Source: Akkermansiaceae bacterium
GTDB taxonomy: Bacteria > Verrucomicrobiota > Verrucomicrobiia > Verrucomicrobiales > Akkermansiaceae
Assembly: GCA_025457805.1 (NCBI GenBank)
Contig: JALOTR010000094.1
Location: 1 to 8,069, forward strand
Direction of reading: 5' to 3'
Length of the DNA: 8,069 nt
Shown here one piece after another: positions 5,978 through 8,069 of this stretch. Position 1 is the first letter of the stretch, and every line of letters begins with the position of its first letter. The notes under the pieces were generated by a model. It had not been told where the DNA came from. It ran no database searches and saw only the letters and a list, made by a program, of their open reading frames with translations. A program made the position numbers and the translations under genes.

Positions 5978-5989
5978 AACCCCACCGCC

Positions 5990-8069
5990 ATGACCGATTC
6001 CCCTTCCCTCTGCCCCGACTGCGCCGCGCCACTACCGCAGGAGTCCCCGCAGGCGCTTTGTCCGGCTTGCCTGATGCGCCAGGCGCTTGCGTCGCGCACC
6101 ATCGTCGATGGAGATCCGCCCGCTTCCGCGTCAGCGCCGCTCACGCCGGAAGAACTCGGCGAAAAATTTCCCGGCTACGAAATCCTCGAATGCCTCGGCC
6201 GGGGCGGCATGGGCGTGGTTTACAAAGCCCGCCAGAAGTCACTCAACCGCATCGTCGCCATCAAGATCCTCGCGCCGGAACGTGGCAACGAATCCCGCTT
6301 TGCCGAGCGCTTCGCCCGTGAGGCCGAATTCCTCGCCAAGCTCAACCACCCGCACATCGTCACCATCCACGACTTCGGCGTCACCGACTCTCAACCCTCA
6401 ACTCCCGACTCTCAACCTCTCTACTATCTCGTCATGGAATTTGTCGATGGCGTGAATCTCCGCGACCTGATCCGCGACGGCAAACTCGAAGCCAAGCAAG
6501 CCCTCGCCATCGTCCCGCCGATCTGCGATGCCCTGCAATACGCGCATGACAATGGCATCGTCCACCGCGACATCAAGCCGGAGAATCTTTTGTTAGATAA
6601 GGACGGACGGATCAAAATCGCCGACTTCGGCATTGCATCGCTGATGGGTGAGGCAGGCGAGATTGCTGGAACGCCCCCTTACATGGCTCCGGAGCAGACA
6701 GATGGAAACATCGATCACCGCGCAGACATTTATGCCCTTGGAGTGGTGCTTTATGAAATGCTCACCGGCGAGCGACCGGACAAAGAACTCATCGCACCAT
6801 CACGAAAAGTGCAGATCGATGTGCGCTTGGACGAAGTGGTTCTGCGCGCCATGGAGCGGAAACCAGAGCTGCGTTTCCAACAAGCCACGGCGTTGAAGAC
6901 GAACTTGGAAATCATCGCAAATCAGGATGCCTCCGAGCGGTCTGCCCCCAAGATGACATCGCATCCGGTGCCGCTGGCGTGGATGGGCTACGAATATCGA
7001 TCCAGCAGGACTCTGTTAGGACTTCCCTTGCTGCATGTGGCCAATGGTTTGGACCCGCTTACCGGCCAGCCGCGCCATGCGCGTGGCATCGTCGCGATCG
7101 GCGGTGTGGCCACCGGTTGGCTGGCGATGGGTGGCAGGGCTTATGGGGTGTTCGCTTTCGGCGGTATTGCGGTCGGAGTTTTTTCCTTGGGGGGTGTCGC
7201 CATCGGCATGGTTTCCGTTGGCGGATTGACCCTGGCACTGGTGATGGCATTGGGGGGCATGGCAATCGCACCTTTTGCACTGGGAGGCATGGCGATCGGT
7301 TATCTCGCGATGGGTGGACAGGCGATTGGAGTGCATGTGGTGGATGGCCGCAACCCGGACGTAGCCTGGCTTCATCAATCCTATCGTGCCTATCAGGCCT
7401 GGTTGTTCGGGGTGCTTGGTTCGATCTGGATGTTTTTGTTAGGTTGTTCCGCCTGCATCAGCGCCTGGGCGAAATCGCGCGCGCTTGGCAAGAGAGCTCT
7501 GTCTGACGCATCCGAGAAAAAACCCGGGCTTCGCGGTGAATGGGCGCTCGGCCTCTTCATCGGCGCGATTGCAGGTGTTCCCATGTTTCTGGGTTTCATG
7601 GGCGCACAAGAAGCGATGGTCATCTGCGGCTTGGCGTTGTTGTTATCATTTGTGTTGGGGGTGATGAGTTGGCGCTCCCCGTCGGGCAAGTTTGCTGCGC
7701 TGGCATCAGGCTTGGGGCTTTTGCTTTTGGTGGCCTTTACTTTCAAATTCCTCGCCCCTCTCCCTCCGCAGGCTGAAAACGCGCCGGGAACCTCAAGCCG
7801 CATCGATCCCAATCCGCCCGACTTCGGCCCGGTGATGGAGCGTGTGGTGACTTACGGCGAGTCGCTGATGTTGAAAACTGGAACAACGGTGCATGAAACG
7901 CCCGGGCAGTTTGGTGTTTCCGAGCCGGACCAAAACAGCAATGAACCCAAGTTGTTCCTCCGGCCATCACGTGTTCCCGGGATCAAGTGGATGTTATGGT
8001 CTCGGAATCTCGAACTGTTCCGCTTGTCCAAGGCGGACTGGAGCAAGCTGTCAGTCCCCGGGCTGGAGG
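5990..8069 (+). CDS. Membrane Ser/Thr protein kinase with zinc ribbon and GG-decad repeats (kinase 2, C-terminus beyond window)
   Basis: The frame from the ATG at 5990 stays open for 693 codons to the right edge, so the C-terminus is missing. Residues 8-27 are a zinc ribbon (C8, C11, C24, C27). The Hanks-type kinase domain spans about 63-310: LGRGGMGVV (69-77), K92 in VAIK, E111, HRDIKPEN (192-199, catalytic D194), DFG (212-214) and APE (233-235), all intact. Residues 132-143 (TDSQPSTPDSQP) are an insertion between strands beta4 and beta5 that kinase 1 lacks. After GYEYRSSRTLLGLPLLHV (333-350) come eight glycine-rich units, about 371-450. Probable membrane helices follow at about 467-492, 515-537, 541-560 and 566-588, then a partial outer domain (from about 595) without recognised motifs. 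It is divergent from kinase 1. No sigma gene is co-directional within the window, but one could follow. Kinase call is firm; ligand and target are unknown. Confidence 0.93.
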   Translation, partial: MTDSPSLCPDCAAPLPQESPQALCPACLMRQALASRTIVDGDPPASASAPLTPEELGEKFPGYEILECLGRGGMGVVYKARQKSLNRIVAIKILAPERGNESRFAERFAREAEFLAKLNHPHIVTIHDFGVTDSQPSTPDSQPLYYLVMEFVDGVNLRDLIRDGKLEAKQALAIVPPICDALQYAHDNGIVHRDIKPENLLLDKDGRIKIADFGIASLMGEAGEIAGTPPYMAPEQTDGNIDHRADIYALGVVLYEMLTGERPDKELIAPSRKVQIDVRLDEVVLRAMERKPELRFQQATALKTNLEIIANQDASERSAPKMTSHPVPLAWMGYEYRSSRTLLGLPLLHVANGLDPLTGQPRHARGIVAIGGVATGWLAMGGRAYGVFAFGGIAVGVFSLGGVAIGMVSVGGLTLALVMALGGMAIAPFALGGMAIGYLAMGGQAIGVHVVDGRNPDVAWLHQSYRAYQAWLFGVLGSIWMFLLGCSACISAWAKSRALGKRALSDASEKKPGLRGEWALGLFIGAIAGVPMFLGFMGAQEAMVICGLALLLSFVLGVMSWRSPSGKFAALASGLGLLLLVAFTFKFLAPLPPQAENAPGTSSRIDPNPPDFGPVMERVVTYGESLMLKTGTTVHETPGQFGVSEPDQNSNEPKLFLRPSRVPGIKWMLWSRNLELFRLSKADWSKLSVPGLE
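6386..6421 (+). repeat. Short in-frame CTCAAC-type repeat inside the kinase 2 gene
   Basis: GACTCTCAACC at 6386-6396 recurs at 6407-6417, offset 21, with a CTCAACTCCC between. It is pyrimidine-rich low-complexity DNA that preserves the reading frame (seven codons per unit) and encodes the Ser/Pro/Gln/Thr-rich insertion in the kinase N-lobe. It looks like a simple repeat expansion within a surface loop. Confidence 0.7.
7100..7339 (+). repeat. DNA encoding eight GG-decad peptide repeats
   Basis: Residues 371-450 of kinase 2 repeat with period ten: GGVATGWLAM, GGRAYGVFAF, GGIAVGVFSL, GGVAIGMVSV, GGLTLALVMA, then after a one-residue slip GGMAIAPFAL, GGMAIGYLAM and GGQAIGVHV. The pattern is G-G-x-A-x-G-x-x-x-hydrophobic. 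The regular Gly/Ala spacing suggests a stacked solenoid or closely packed membrane hairpins; the fold cannot be told by eye. Confidence 0.85.

Overview
The window looks like part of a Verrucomicrobiota chromosome, most like the Verrucomicrobiales. The evidence is the pairing of TRWT-type ECF-like sigma factors with membrane Ser/Thr kinases that carry an N-terminal CxxC/CxxC zinc ribbon, a secreted Calx-beta protein, and moderately GC-rich coding sequence. The phylum is inferred from gene families, not from a marker gene, and no species is claimed.

Left third (1-2148). A secreted protein with a Calx-beta repeat runs off the left edge on the minus strand. A complete tRNA-Pro(CGG) lies at 942-1018 on the plus strand. 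Directly after it is a small array in which the 3' part of that tRNA plus about 92 nt of flank is repeated; the second unit carries a 66-nt insertion and the third is truncated. Two short minus-strand genes follow: an ABM-fold monooxygenase-like protein and an unrecognised 132-residue protein.

Right two thirds (2282-8069). This is a regulatory cluster of two ECF-like sigma factors and two receptor-type kinases. Sigma 1 (plus) and sigma 2 (minus) converge with 6 nt between their stop codons. Sigma 2 lies 9 nt downstream of kinase 1, so the two probably share a transcript. Kinase 1 and kinase 2 are divergent, separated by 180 bp that hold a perfect inverted repeat and a CTGTAAC motif facing each gene. 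Both kinases keep the catalytic residues (VAxK, HRD, DFG, APE) but differ completely after the kinase domain. Kinase 1 has about three membrane helices and a large outer domain. Kinase 2 has a glycine-rich decapeptide repeat region, about four membrane helices and an outer domain that leaves the window.

The likely logic is that each outer domain senses something, the cytoplasmic kinase signals, and a co-encoded sigma factor changes transcription. Sigma-kinase linkage is known in Planctomycetes and Verrucomicrobia; which kinase acts on which sigma factor, and the ligands, cannot be read from sequence. The least explained structures are the tRNA-derived array, the GG-decad repeat domain in kinase 2, and the inverted repeat spanning the start of the 132-residue gene.
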